Shown here one piece after another: positions 1 through 7,360 of a stretch of 64,000 nt of DNA. The notes beneath the pieces were generated by a model. That model made no database searches. It had not been told where the DNA came from and saw only the letters and a list, made by a program, of their open reading frames with translations. A program made the translations under genes and the position numbers. Location of the stretch: positions 18,470 through 82,469 of the forward strand of contig DATIPT010000069.1 of NCBI GenBank assembly GCA_035471625.1, given 5' to 3'. Position 1 is the stretch's first letter; each line of letters begins with the position of its first letter. Source of the stretch: DATEVL01 sp035471625 (GTDB lineage Bacteria > Chloroflexota > Anaerolineae > Anaerolineales > E44-bin32).

Positions 1-212
1 TGCTGGCACAAAAGGGGGAGGGCGGACCGGCGGAGGCCCAGCAGGCCGAAGCCGCAATCCGCCTCCTCGGGGGAGGCCTGCGGCAGATCCATCCGGTCGA
101 GCTGCCGGGGGTCGCCGAAGCCCGCTACATCCTCGAGATCGACAAGATCGCCGCGACGCCCGAGACCTACCCGCGTCGAGCAGGGATCCCGACCAAGCGT
201 CCGTTGCGCTAG
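1..212 (+). CDS. rsmG: 16S rRNA (guanine527-N7)-methyltransferase RsmG, C-terminal end (5' part outside window)
   Basis: The reading frame that starts at base 3 is open from the window edge to a TAG at 210-212 and encodes about 69 residues. Its end reads ILEIDKIAATPETYPRRAG followed by IPTKRPLR, which matches the conserved RsmG/GidB tail (IDK-x-x-TP-x-x-YPR-x-x-G-x-P-x-K-x-P). RsmG methylates G527 of 16S rRNA using S-adenosylmethionine. The catalytic Rossmann part lies upstream of the window. The stop codon overlaps the stop codon of the convergent recF on the palindrome CTAG. Identity rests on the tail motif only, but that motif is distinctive. Confidence 0.85.
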   Translation, partial: LAQKGEGGPAEAQQAEAAIRLLGGGLRQIHPVELPGVAEARYILEIDKIAATPETYPRRAGIPTKRPLR

Positions 213-1435
213 AGGTCGGGAGCAATCGGGTCCTGCGCCATCGACAGCGTGCCGGCGCGCAGTTCCCAAACGGTGCCGGAGGCAAGAAACGCCGGCGGGA
301 ATAACCTCAGGTCGGCGGCGGTCCAGACTGATTGTGGGACGCGGCCGACGCGCTCGAGCACGTCGTTGCGGCGAGCCTGATCGAGTTCGGCCAGAGTCTC
401 GTCCAGCAGCAGGACCGGCCACTCGCCCGTGCGCGCATAGAGCCACTCCGCTTGGGCAAGCTTGGAGGAGATCATGGCTGTCCGGTTCTGGCCGCGCGAT
501 CCGTACGACCGGAGGTCGACTCCCTCGGCGAGGAAGCGAAAGTCGTCGCGGTGGGGTCCGACGACCGTCATGCCGCGGGCCAGTTCCTCTGGCCGGGCGG
601 CGGCGAGGGCGCGGCGGAGTCCGTCGGCGACCGAGACCTGGGAGCGGGCGGCCCAATCCTCGGTGTCCTCGAGCGGCAGGGCCATCTGCCCATCGGAGGC
701 TCGAGCGAGCCCGGAAGGGCGGTAGGTCAGGCGCAGACGTTCGGTCCCGCGCGTCAGGCTGGCGTGGATCGGCTGGGCCAGCCGTTCGAGTTCGGCGAGG
801 GAGACGGCCCGCGTTCGCACCAACTTGGCCGCGGACTCGATCAACGGGGAATCCCAGACCTCGAGCTGGCCGGGATCGCCGCCCCGGTCCTGGAGATGTC
901 GCAGGAGCGCGTTGCGCTGCGTCAGGGCCCGGTTGAACTCGGAGAGCGCCTGAGCGTAGGCCGAGTCCGCCTGGGCCAACGTGCGGTCTAGGAAGCGTCG
1001 CCGCTCCGCCGGAGGGCCTTCGAGCACTCGCAAGTCTTCCGGAAGGAACAGGACAGCATTGAACACTCCGGCAAGGTCGCCGGCCCGGCGGCGGACACCG
1101 TTCAGGAGGATTTCCTTCAGGATGCGCGACTCGCCGCCGTTCCGGCCCGCGTCGGCGATCAGACGGATCTCCAAACGCTGGGGCTGGTCGCCACGCCTGA
1201 TCTCGGCGACGATGCGGGCGAAGGCGCCCGGCTCAGCGCCGACGAGGAAGTTGATCAGTTCACGGTCACTCGCCGACCGTGACGAGGCGGCGTCGACCAG
1301 GTAGTCGATGGCTTCGAGAAGGCTGGTCTTCCCTTGAGCGTTGGGTCCGATGACGAGCGTCGTCCCCGGCTGGAAATCCATTTCGAGGCGGATGAAGTTG
1401 CGGAAGTTCGTGAGAGAAAGGTGGACGAGCTGCAT
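209..1435 (-). CDS. recF: DNA replication and repair protein RecF
   Basis: This 408-residue protein is an SMC-like ATPase that helps load RecA at single-strand gaps. The N-terminus LxxLSLTNFRNF and Walker A GPNAQGKT (residues 30-37) are typical of RecF. The C-terminal signature SRGQNRTAMISSKLAQAEWL is followed by the Walker B/D-loop LLLDETLAELD. Length agrees with the family. The frame is open further upstream, but an extended -10 box (TGC-TAGAAT) at 1447-1455 overlaps the upstream ATG at 1456. The ATG at 1435 is therefore preferred, and it leaves a leader of only a few bases without a Shine-Dalgarno site. The gene is divergent from the lipoprotein at 1570 and convergent with rsmG. recF next to rsmG rather than dnaA-dnaN is not the classic order. 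Confidence 0.93.
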   Translation of the reverse strand: MQLVHLSLTNFRNFIRLEMDFQPGTTLVIGPNAQGKTSLLEAIDYLVDAASSRSASDRELINFLVGAEPGAFARIVAEIRRGDQPQRLEIRLIADAGRNGGESRILKEILLNGVRRRAGDLAGVFNAVLFLPEDLRVLEGPPAERRRFLDRTLAQADSAYAQALSEFNRALTQRNALLRHLQDRGGDPGQLEVWDSPLIESAAKLVRTRAVSLAELERLAQPIHASLTRGTERLRLTYRPSGLARASDGQMALPLEDTEDWAARSQVSVADGLRRALAAARPEELARGMTVVGPHRDDFRFLAEGVDLRSYGSRGQNRTAMISSKLAQAEWLYARTGEWPVLLLDETLAELDQARRNDVLERVGRVPQSVWTAADLRLFPPAFLASGTVWELRAGTLSMAQDPIAPDL

Positions 1436-1446
1436 CGCCGGCGCGA

Positions 1447-1455
1447 ATTCTAGCA
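1447..1455 (-). promoter_or_regulatory. extended -10 box of recF
   Basis: On the minus strand the sequence reads TGC-TAGAAT, an extended -10 element. Its 3' edge is 11 bases before the recF ATG at 1435, so the predicted leader is about 4 bases. No clear -35 was seen. Confidence 0.5.
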
Positions 1456-1569
1456 TGGGGATGGGCCAAGCCGCGGTTGCCTGCGTTGTGGTTCCGACGT
1501 ATAACTGTGTCCGCCGGAGACCCGCATTCAACCCCATTGCCTCTGCGAGGCCGGAAAGTCGAGGTTCCC

Positions 1570-2751
1570 ATGAGACGCATCCTGACGCTAGTCGGAGCGG
1601 CGCTGCTCCTCTCGGCGTGCGCTCCCGAGGATCTTGCCGCGGTGGTGTCCCAGGTCCAACTCCCCGACCTGGTCCTGCCAGAGTTGCAGAGTGGCACGAT
1701 CGGCAGGGACCTCTTCCTGTTTGAAGATCAGATCGACTTCGACGGCGTCGTTGAGGGGGACTTATTTGCCAGCGGCGAGACCGTCTCGATCTCGGGCTCG
1801 GTCGAAGGGAGCATCTACACCTACGGAACGGACGTGACGATCGACGCCGAGGTCAACGGCGGCGTGTTCGTCTTGGGGCGCGAGGTCGAGTTCGGACCAA
1901 CCGCTCAGATCGGGCAAGGTGTCGTTTTCGCCGGGATGCTGCTCAACATGCAGGAGGGCTCGAAGGTCGGCGGCGGGGTGACGGCGGCAGGCTATCAGGT
2001 CATCCTCGACGGCTCGATCGGACAGTTCGTGCGCGGGGCGATGCTTCGCTTGCGCCTGGACGGGACCGTCGGAGCGGGCGGCAATGGACTCCTCCCGCGG
2101 TTTCAGGGATTGGTCCTCAACCCGCACGCGCCGGCGCTGTCGGTCGCCCGGGTCGGCTTGGCACGGCCGGCCGCCGAAGGCGGGATCGCCGAAGACCTGC
2201 AACCGGTCCTGGATGTCGTCCTCCGCATCGGGCGGGAGTTGGTGACCCTCCTGTTCTTTGGCCTGCTGGCGGGCTTCTTCCGGCCGACTCTGTTCTTTGT
2301 TTGGGCCGACCGCGTCCGGGTTACTCCCTTGGTCTCGACGGGCTATGGAATCTTCGTCCTCATCGGCGGCTACATCGGGGGCGCGCTGGCCGCCGTGCTG
2401 ATCGGTGTCCTGACGTTCTGGCTCATCAGCCTGGGGCTGGATGGGCTGGCGATGGCGGCACTCGGGATCGGCGGGGGATTTCTGATCCTCGGCATGATTC
2501 TCCTGACGCTGTTTGCGGCGTACGGGACGAAGCTCATCGTCGGGACCTTGCTGGGCCGGTGGATCTTGTCGCGCGTGGCGCCGGCGGCCGTCCACAGCCG
2601 CTTTGGCCCGCTGCTGCTGGGCGCCCTGGTCTATGTCCTGCTCGCGGCGATACCGTACTTCGGTCAGGCGCTGGCGATCGTAGCAACCCTGCTCGGCCTG
2701 GGGGCGGTCTGGCTCGTCTGGCGGGATATGCGAATGGCACGCCAGATCTAG
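1570..2751 (+). CDS. lipoprotein with bactofilin-like beta-helix and C-terminal membrane domain
   Basis: This 393-residue protein begins with a lipoprotein signal (MRRILTLVGAALLLSAC), so the mature N-terminus would be a lipidated Cys16. Residues of about 50-190 contain repeated short strands rich in G, V and D (for example VVEGDLFASGETVSISGSVEG). These resemble the right-handed beta-helix of bactofilins (polymer-forming cytoskeletal proteins). From about residue 217 to the end there are roughly five hydrophobic segments. The architecture suggests an extracytoplasmic polymer-forming or scaffolding domain tethered by both a lipid and membrane helices, but the function is unknown. The frame is open from 1477, but the ATG at 1570 is preferred because it starts the signal peptide. 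Confidence 0.75.
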   Translation: MRRILTLVGAALLLSACAPEDLAAVVSQVQLPDLVLPELQSGTIGRDLFLFEDQIDFDGVVEGDLFASGETVSISGSVEGSIYTYGTDVTIDAEVNGGVFVLGREVEFGPTAQIGQGVVFAGMLLNMQEGSKVGGGVTAAGYQVILDGSIGQFVRGAMLRLRLDGTVGAGGNGLLPRFQGLVLNPHAPALSVARVGLARPAAEGGIAEDLQPVLDVVLRIGRELVTLLFFGLLAGFFRPTLFFVWADRVRVTPLVSTGYGIFVLIGGYIGGALAAVLIGVLTFWLISLGLDGLAMAALGIGGGFLILGMILLTLFAAYGTKLIVGTLLGRWILSRVAPAAVHSRFGPLLLGALVYVLLAAIPYFGQALAIVATLLGLGAVWLVWRDMRMARQI

Positions 2752-2778
2752 GGGCGGCTTCTCCCAGGATGTCAGGTC

Positions 2779-2807
2779 TTGTAGGAACCCAGAGCCGGGG
2801 CTAGAAT
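2779..2807 (+). promoter_or_regulatory. promoter of the DUF308 gene at 2943
   Basis: TTGTAG and TAGAAT are separated by 17 bases (2779-2784 and 2802-2807). The predicted transcript start is near 2814, giving a leader of about 130 bases. The leader holds a hairpin at 2877-2902 (GCGACCG pairing with CGGTCGC). Confidence 0.55.
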
Positions 2808-2942
2808 CCGGACTGTCGGAGATCATCGGAACCGGCCGCACCCGAAGGGGTTAGGCAGGCGGGTGTGCGCTACTCAGCGACCGCGGCACGCCGCTCGGTC
2901 GCCCCGAAATCGATACCCCTATCTATCGGAGGAGAGAACAAC

Positions 2943-3479
2943 ATGACTGCTGCGACTATGGAACCGCAGACCCAGGACAAGAGCATGTGGTGGATCCCGC
3001 TCGTTGGCGGGATTGCAGCGATCATCCTCGGCGCGCTGCTTCTGACGGCGCCGGCGATGACGACGGCCACGCTCGTCGTCTTCCTGGGCATCTACTGGAT
3101 GGTCTCGGGGATCATCAACATCGTCAGCATCTTCACCGGCGACAAGGCCGGCTGGGGCTGGCGATTGTTCGTCGGCATCCTGGGGATCATCGCCGGGATC
3201 CTGGTGCTCCAGCATCCGCTGTGGAGCACGCTGCTCGTCCCGACCGTGCTGGTCATCGTCCTGGCGGTTGACGGCCTGATCATCGGGGTGATGCAGCTGA
3301 TCAACGGCTTCACCGGCGGCGGCGCGGGAGCGATCATCCTGGGGATCCTGAGCATCATCTTCGGGATCATCCTGCTCGCCAACCCGATGCTGGCCGCGAT
3401 CGGCCTTCCGCTCGTGATGGGGATCTTCGCCGTCATCGGCGGGATCGCCGCCGTGGTTCAAGCCTTCCGCATGAAGTAG
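2943..3479 (+). CDS. HdeD/DUF308-family membrane protein
   Basis: This 178-residue protein has six hydrophobic segments and the repeated small-residue pattern of DUF308 (HdeD-like), for example IAAIILGALLLTAPAMTTAT and ILGILSIIFGIILLANP. In E. coli HdeD is linked to acid resistance, but for most members the role is not known. The ATG at 2943 is preceded by GGAGGAGA at a good spacing, so it is chosen over an upstream in-frame start at 2865. A strong hairpin follows the gene. A second DUF308 protein is encoded at 6253-6813 on the other strand. Confidence 0.85.
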   Translation: MTAATMEPQTQDKSMWWIPLVGGIAAIILGALLLTAPAMTTATLVVFLGIYWMVSGIINIVSIFTGDKAGWGWRLFVGILGIIAGILVLQHPLWSTLLVPTVLVIVLAVDGLIIGVMQLINGFTGGGAGAIILGILSIIFGIILLANPMLAAIGLPLVMGIFAVIGGIAAVVQAFRMK

Positions 3480-3491
3480 GTCGCACGACCT

Positions 3492-3540
3492 CCGGCCGCG
3501 GTCCCGGCGGGCGTGCACGCGGGCCGCGGCCGGCTTGTTC
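3492..3540 (+). terminator. terminator hairpin after the DUF308 gene
   Basis: CCGGCCGCGG (3492-3501) pairs perfectly with CCGCGGCCGG (3524-3533), with further CCCG/CGGG pairing inside the loop. It is followed by CTTGTTCTG. The U tract is poor, so termination is likely but not certain. Confidence 0.6.
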
Positions 3541-3577
3541 TGCCTCGCAGCATCCATCCACCGAAGGGAACCCCGAC

Positions 3578-4438
3578 ATGGCGACTTCCTCCGCAACTCC
3601 CTCGACCGGCCGAAAGATCGGCGCTTGGGCGATGCTCGTGCTGGGTGGGCTGGGCGTGCTCTTGTTGGTCGCCGGGATCGTCAGCGTGTGGGCCCTGAAC
3701 ACCCCGGCGACGAACCTCTTGACGTCAACCATCGAGACCGTGCTGGGGCCACTGCAGCAGGCTCAGACCGGGTTGCAGGAGGTCGATGCCGCACTCGACT
3801 CGGCCCAGACGGCTGTCACCGACATGCAGCTTCAGGTCGAGAAGATCGGGGTCGATCTCCAGGCGGACTCGCTGATCCTCAAGAAGCTTGGCGAGCTGGT
3901 CGGCGATGACCTTCTCACTTCCGTCGACAACGCGCTCGAGACCCTGGGCCGGCTAAAGCTGACGCTGGCGGGGATCCAGGGGATCCTCGACGGCCTCGAC
4001 AACCTCCCGTTTGTGGACTTGCCGGAGTGGGCCCAAGACATCAGCGATGCCATCACTGAAATCGAACGTGTCGGGGGCGAGGTGCGAGAAACGCTCGCCG
4101 CCCTCGAGGCGGTACGGCTGGGCGCGATCGAGAAGGCCGTGAGCGCCGTGACCGACAAGGCGAAACAGATCGAGGGCCGTCTGACCAACGTCCAGACGCG
4201 CGTGCAGACGGCCGAGTCGCGCCTGGATCAGATCGTCGGGACCCTTGAAGGTTGGCGGGATGGCTTGCCGCGCCTGATCGACGTCGCCTCGATCATCGTT
4301 ACCCTCCTGTTGGCCTGGCTGGCGTTCGGTCAGTGGGCCCTTCTCAGCCTCGGCTGGAGCTATGTCCGCACCGGGAGGTGGATCCCGTTCTATCCGCTGG
4401 CGAAGGATCCGGGAGCGGGGAACCGCGCTCCGGCCTGA
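3578..4438 (+). CDS. membrane protein with long extracytoplasmic coiled coil, function unknown
   Basis: This 286-residue protein has a hydrophobic segment at about residues 14-38. A long helical, heptad-rich region of about residues 45-235 follows (many L, A, E, Q, T and D; for example LQQAQTGLQEVDAALDSAQT). A second hydrophobic segment lies at about 238-262 with a short basic tail. Two membrane anchors flanking a coiled coil suggest a protein that spans or braces the envelope. No catalytic motif was seen and no family was recognised. The ATG at 3578 follows a GAAGGGAA site. The phosphatase gene at 4453 begins 14 bases downstream, so the two are probably cotranscribed. Confidence 0.65.
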   Translation: MATSSATPSTGRKIGAWAMLVLGGLGVLLLVAGIVSVWALNTPATNLLTSTIETVLGPLQQAQTGLQEVDAALDSAQTAVTDMQLQVEKIGVDLQADSLILKKLGELVGDDLLTSVDNALETLGRLKLTLAGIQGILDGLDNLPFVDLPEWAQDISDAITEIERVGGEVRETLAALEAVRLGAIEKAVSAVTDKAKQIEGRLTNVQTRVQTAESRLDQIVGTLEGWRDGLPRLIDVASIIVTLLLAWLAFGQWALLSLGWSYVRTGRWIPFYPLAKDPGAGNRAPA

Positions 4439-4452
4439 GGCCCTCGCGGCGG

Positions 4453-4902
4453 ATGGATGTCAGCCGAATCACGGATCAGCTGTTCGTCGGTGGGCGACCC
4501 CATCGGACGGACGGCGGCGCGCTGCGCCAGTTGGACCTGGACCTGGCGATCTGCATGCTCCCCGGACGTCCCGCGGACGTCGTTTCGGGCCTCGGCCTTC
4601 CGCTTCTGCACCTGCCGACCCGTGACAATCTACTCTTCCCGATCCCTCTCGAGAGGCTCGAGCAGGGTGCCGAGACCGCCTTGCGTGTGCTTGAGGGCGG
4701 CGGCAGGGTCTGGACCTACTGCCGTGAAGGGCGCCACCGCAGTGTGGCGATGGCGGCGTGCATCCTCATTGCCTCCGGGATGCCTGCGCGTGCCGCCGCG
4801 GATCTCTTGAAGGCCAGGCGGCGGCGGGCGGATCCCTACGCTTGGCACATCTGGAGGCGTATCCGGGCCTTCGAGGCGCGAAGGAGCGAGGGCCATCGTT
4901 GA
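4453..4902 (+). CDS. dual-specificity (tyrosine) phosphatase family protein
   Basis: This 149-residue protein begins with SRITDQLFVGGRP, the usual opening of DSP-type phosphatases. It carries the P-loop CREGRHRS, which fits C-x5-R-S with catalytic Cys and Arg. The residue before the Cys is Tyr rather than the common His. The general-acid Asp may lie in LHLPTRDN. It should hydrolyse phosphoester bonds on tyrosine/serine, or on a lipid or nucleotide. The ORF is open upstream to 4252 inside the preceding gene, but the ATG at 4453 begins at the domain boundary. It is followed closely by a diacylglycerol-kinase-like gene, which allows a role in phospholipid or phosphoinositide turnover (inference). 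Confidence 0.75.
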   Translation: MDVSRITDQLFVGGRPHRTDGGALRQLDLDLAICMLPGRPADVVSGLGLPLLHLPTRDNLLFPIPLERLEQGAETALRVLEGGGRVWTYCREGRHRSVAMAACILIASGMPARAAADLLKARRRRADPYAWHIWRRIRAFEARRSEGHR

Positions 4903-4907
4903 CGCGT

Positions 4908-5840
4908 ATGCATGACCTGCATGTGATCATCAACCCTTCCTCGCGTCCCACGGCGATCCTGCATATCCTGAATTCGGTCTGCCATGAACTGGGCGTGGCC
5001 TGGGAGATCGAAGTCACCCGCGGACCCGGGGATGGCTTCCGCATGGCGCAAGCAGCCCGAGACCGCGGCGTTCCAGTCGTGGCGGTGTACGGGGGCGACG
5101 GGTCGGTGATGGAGGCGGCCCGAGGGTTGATGGGCGGTTCGACCCAGTTGGCGATTCTGCCTGGCGGGACGGCGAACGCCGTGGCGGTTGAGTTGGGCAT
5201 CCCTGTGGATGGCGCCCAGGCCATACGGTTGGCGTGCGGCGAAGGCGCCGTGTCCCGACCGCTCGACATGGGGCGCGTCGGGGACGTCTACTTCGTCTTG
5301 CGTGCCGGGATCGGGATCTCGGCCGAGCAGGTGCGCAAGGCCGACCGGGCCTTCAAGAACCGCTTCGGCAAGATGGCGTACGCCCTGGCCCTTGCGGAGG
5401 TCTTGAAGACCCCTGCACGCGCGGCGTACCGGGTCGTCCTTGATGGACGCCCAATGGAATGGGAAGGGGCCGGATGCATGATCGACAACGCAGGAGGCTT
5501 TGGCGTACCGGGGTTGACGCACGATCCGGCGGTCGACCTCTCGGACGGCCTCCTGGACGTTTTCTTCACCCGCACCCTTTCGCAGCGCTCGACGCTGGCG
5601 ATCCTGGCGGACGCGGCGGATGTCCCGGTGTTGACTCACAATGAGCGCCATGCCGCCCGGCGGATCGAGATCGAGGCCGAGCCGCCTCAGGCCGTGCAGT
5701 TGGACGGAGAGGTCTGGGGTGAGACGCCGGTGACGGTCGAGGTTGTCCCGGCGGCGGCGCACGTCATCGTGCCCGCCGACGAAACGCTGGGCCATCCGCA
5801 GCGGAGACGCGGGGTCTCCCGGACGACGCCGATCGTCTGA
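4908..5840 (+). CDS. YegS/BmrU-type lipid (diacylglycerol) kinase
   Basis: This 310-residue protein has the DAGK catalytic core: INPSS near the N-terminus, the nucleotide loop GGDGSVMEAARGL (residues 62-74) and LPGGTANAVAVELGIP (84-99). The family usually has GGDGTxNE; here Ser and Met replace Thr and Asn. It would phosphorylate diacylglycerol or a related lipid with ATP at the membrane face. The ATG at 4908 follows the phosphatase stop by five bases; a TTG at 4899 would overlap that stop and is less likely. Coupling with the upstream phosphatase suggests lipid phosphate metabolism. Confidence 0.85.
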   Translation: MHDLHVIINPSSRPTAILHILNSVCHELGVAWEIEVTRGPGDGFRMAQAARDRGVPVVAVYGGDGSVMEAARGLMGGSTQLAILPGGTANAVAVELGIPVDGAQAIRLACGEGAVSRPLDMGRVGDVYFVLRAGIGISAEQVRKADRAFKNRFGKMAYALALAEVLKTPARAAYRVVLDGRPMEWEGAGCMIDNAGGFGVPGLTHDPAVDLSDGLLDVFFTRTLSQRSTLAILADAADVPVLTHNERHAARRIEIEAEPPQAVQLDGEVWGETPVTVEVVPAAAHVIVPADETLGHPQRRRGVSRTTPIV

Positions 5841-5853
5841 AGGCGGATCCGGG

Positions 5854-6219
5854 CTACTTCTCGTCTGGAAGGAGCAGGTTCAGCCCCCACGATACGACGC
5901 TGACGATCACGCCCCCGACGAGCGCCGGAAGAAAGCCGTCTATCGTGAAGGGGATCCCGAACAGACTTTGGGCAATCTGCGCGGAGAGCCACAGGGTGAA
6001 CGCGTTGATGACGAGAAGGAATAGTCCAAGGGTCAGCAGAACCAGGGGGCAAGACAGCAGCCGCAGGAGCGGCCGGACAAAGGCGTTGATCAAGCCCAGG
6101 ACAATCGCCGTCACCGCCACGTAGAGCGGGCCATCGCCTTCGACGTGGATCCCGGGCACAATGGCCACGGCCACCCCGAGGGCGATTGCGGTTACCAGCC
6201 AGCGGATCAGCAAACGCAT
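5854..6219 (-). CDS. small four-TM membrane protein, phage-holin-4 (PF04020) family
   Basis: This 121-residue protein has four hydrophobic segments and the family pattern LINAFVRPLLRLLSCPLVLLT followed by LGLFLLVINAF. PF04020 (YvlD-like) proteins are widespread bacterial membrane proteins named after holins but not known to lyse cells; the role is unknown. It is the last gene of a minus-strand cluster and lies 33 bases after the second DUF308 gene. It converges with the lipid-kinase gene. Confidence 0.8.
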   Translation of the reverse strand: MRLLIRWLVTAIALGVAVAIVPGIHVEGDGPLYVAVTAIVLGLINAFVRPLLRLLSCPLVLLTLGLFLLVINAFTLWLSAQIAQSLFGIPFTIDGFLPALVGGVIVSVVSWGLNLLLPDEK

Positions 6220-6252
6220 ATCGCCACCTGTGACCCCGACGCCACGGCGGCG

Positions 6253-6813
6253 CTAGGCCGACAGAGCCTGGCGGGTCTTGCGCCAGAGCGAGTACGCCAC
6301 CCCGAAGAGCGCCAGCCCGGCGAGGACGTTCAGCGCGCCGAAGATCAGGGGCAGGGCGATCCCGCTGAGCAACGGCCGGGCGAGCAGGACGACGCCGAGC
6401 AGAAGGGACAGGACGCCGACGATGAACGCCGTCGCCCCCTGGCCACGGACGGCGCGAACGATCTGCAGGATCCCGACGACGATGCCCAATGCGCCCAGCA
6501 CCAGCACGAGGGCTGCCGGGAGAATCACGAGGCTGAGGGTCGGATGGCCGAGGACGATCAGGCCGGCGGCGATCCCCGCCAGACCCACCAGCAAGGAGAC
6601 CCCCCAGTTCCTTCGGTGCCCGGCGCTGAAGATCCCGGCGATGGCGAGCAGGCCAGACATCAACCAGTACAGACCCAGAAGGACCAGGACGAGTTCGAGG
6701 GCGGCTTGTGGGGCGCTCAGGAACATCAGGCCGACGAACACGGCGAAGACCCCCTCGAGGAACGGCATCCACCACAACATCGGATCGCCGGTCTTGACCA
6801 TATCTTGGAACAT
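6253..6813 (-). CDS. HdeD/DUF308-family membrane protein, second copy
   Basis: This 186-residue protein has six hydrophobic segments and the DUF308 pattern, for example LEGVFAVFVGLMFLSAPQAA and LLGVVLLARPLLSGIALPLI. It begins with MFQDMVKTGDPMLWWMPFLEG; the frame is open upstream into deformylase, but the ATG at 6813 has AGGAGA in front. Compared with the copy at 2943 it is clearly diverged, so this is not a recent duplication. It sits 31 bases after the deformylase stop within the same operon. Function is unknown. Confidence 0.82.
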   Translation of the reverse strand: MFQDMVKTGDPMLWWMPFLEGVFAVFVGLMFLSAPQAALELVLVLLGLYWLMSGLLAIAGIFSAGHRRNWGVSLLVGLAGIAAGLIVLGHPTLSLVILPAALVLVLGALGIVVGILQIVRAVRGQGATAFIVGVLSLLLGVVLLARPLLSGIALPLIFGALNVLAGLALFGVAYSLWRKTRQALSA

Positions 6814-6844
6814 CGTGTCTCCTGGCGTGTGGCGGCGCGAGGGC

Positions 6845-7360
6845 TCAGGCCTGAGTACCCACCTCAGCCGGCTCCTGTTCCGGTTGCCAGACGTCGGACG
6901 CCCGGTCGATGAAGAGGACTCCATCGAGGTGGTCGATCTCGTGCTGGAAGATGCGCGCCAGCCACCCGCGTGACTTCAACCGGAAGGGCCGCCCGTGGCG
7001 GTTGAGGCCGGTGACGGTCACCCACTCGTGCCGTTCGACGTCTCCCACATAGCCGGGGATCGAAAGACATCCCTCGACGCCCTCGACCATCTCCGACGAG
7101 CGCCGGGTGATCTCGGGGTTGACGACCGCATAGAGCTTGCGCGGCCCGTCCGGATGGTCCTCGTCGAGCGGCCATTCGACGACGATGACGCGTTGGCCGA
7201 CGGCGATCTGAGGGGCCGCCAGGCCGACGCCAGGCGCCTCGCGCATCGTCTCGATCATGTCGTCGATCAACGCCTGCAGACCCGCGCTAAACGAGCGGAC
7301 CTTGTGCGCCTTCTCGCGCAGCTTGGGATTCTCGAGGGTGATGATCGTTCGGGCGGTCAT
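6845..7360 (-). CDS. def: peptide deformylase
   Basis: This 171-residue enzyme removes the formyl group from the N-terminal methionine of nascent proteins. All three motifs are visible: GVGLAAPQ (residues 44-51), EGCLS (96-100, metal ligand Cys98) and HEIDH (140-144, two His ligands and the catalytic Glu). The length is that of typical type 1 enzymes. The start codon overlaps the stop of the upstream cNMP-binding protein gene as ATGA, which indicates translational coupling. The usual partners fmt and priA are not adjacent here. Confidence 0.95.
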   Translation of the reverse strand: MTARTIITLENPKLREKAHKVRSFSAGLQALIDDMIETMREAPGVGLAAPQIAVGQRVIVVEWPLDEDHPDGPRKLYAVVNPEITRRSSEMVEGVEGCLSIPGYVGDVERHEWVTVTGLNRHGRPFRLKSRGWLARIFQHEIDHLDGVLFIDRASDVWQPEQEPAEVGTQA

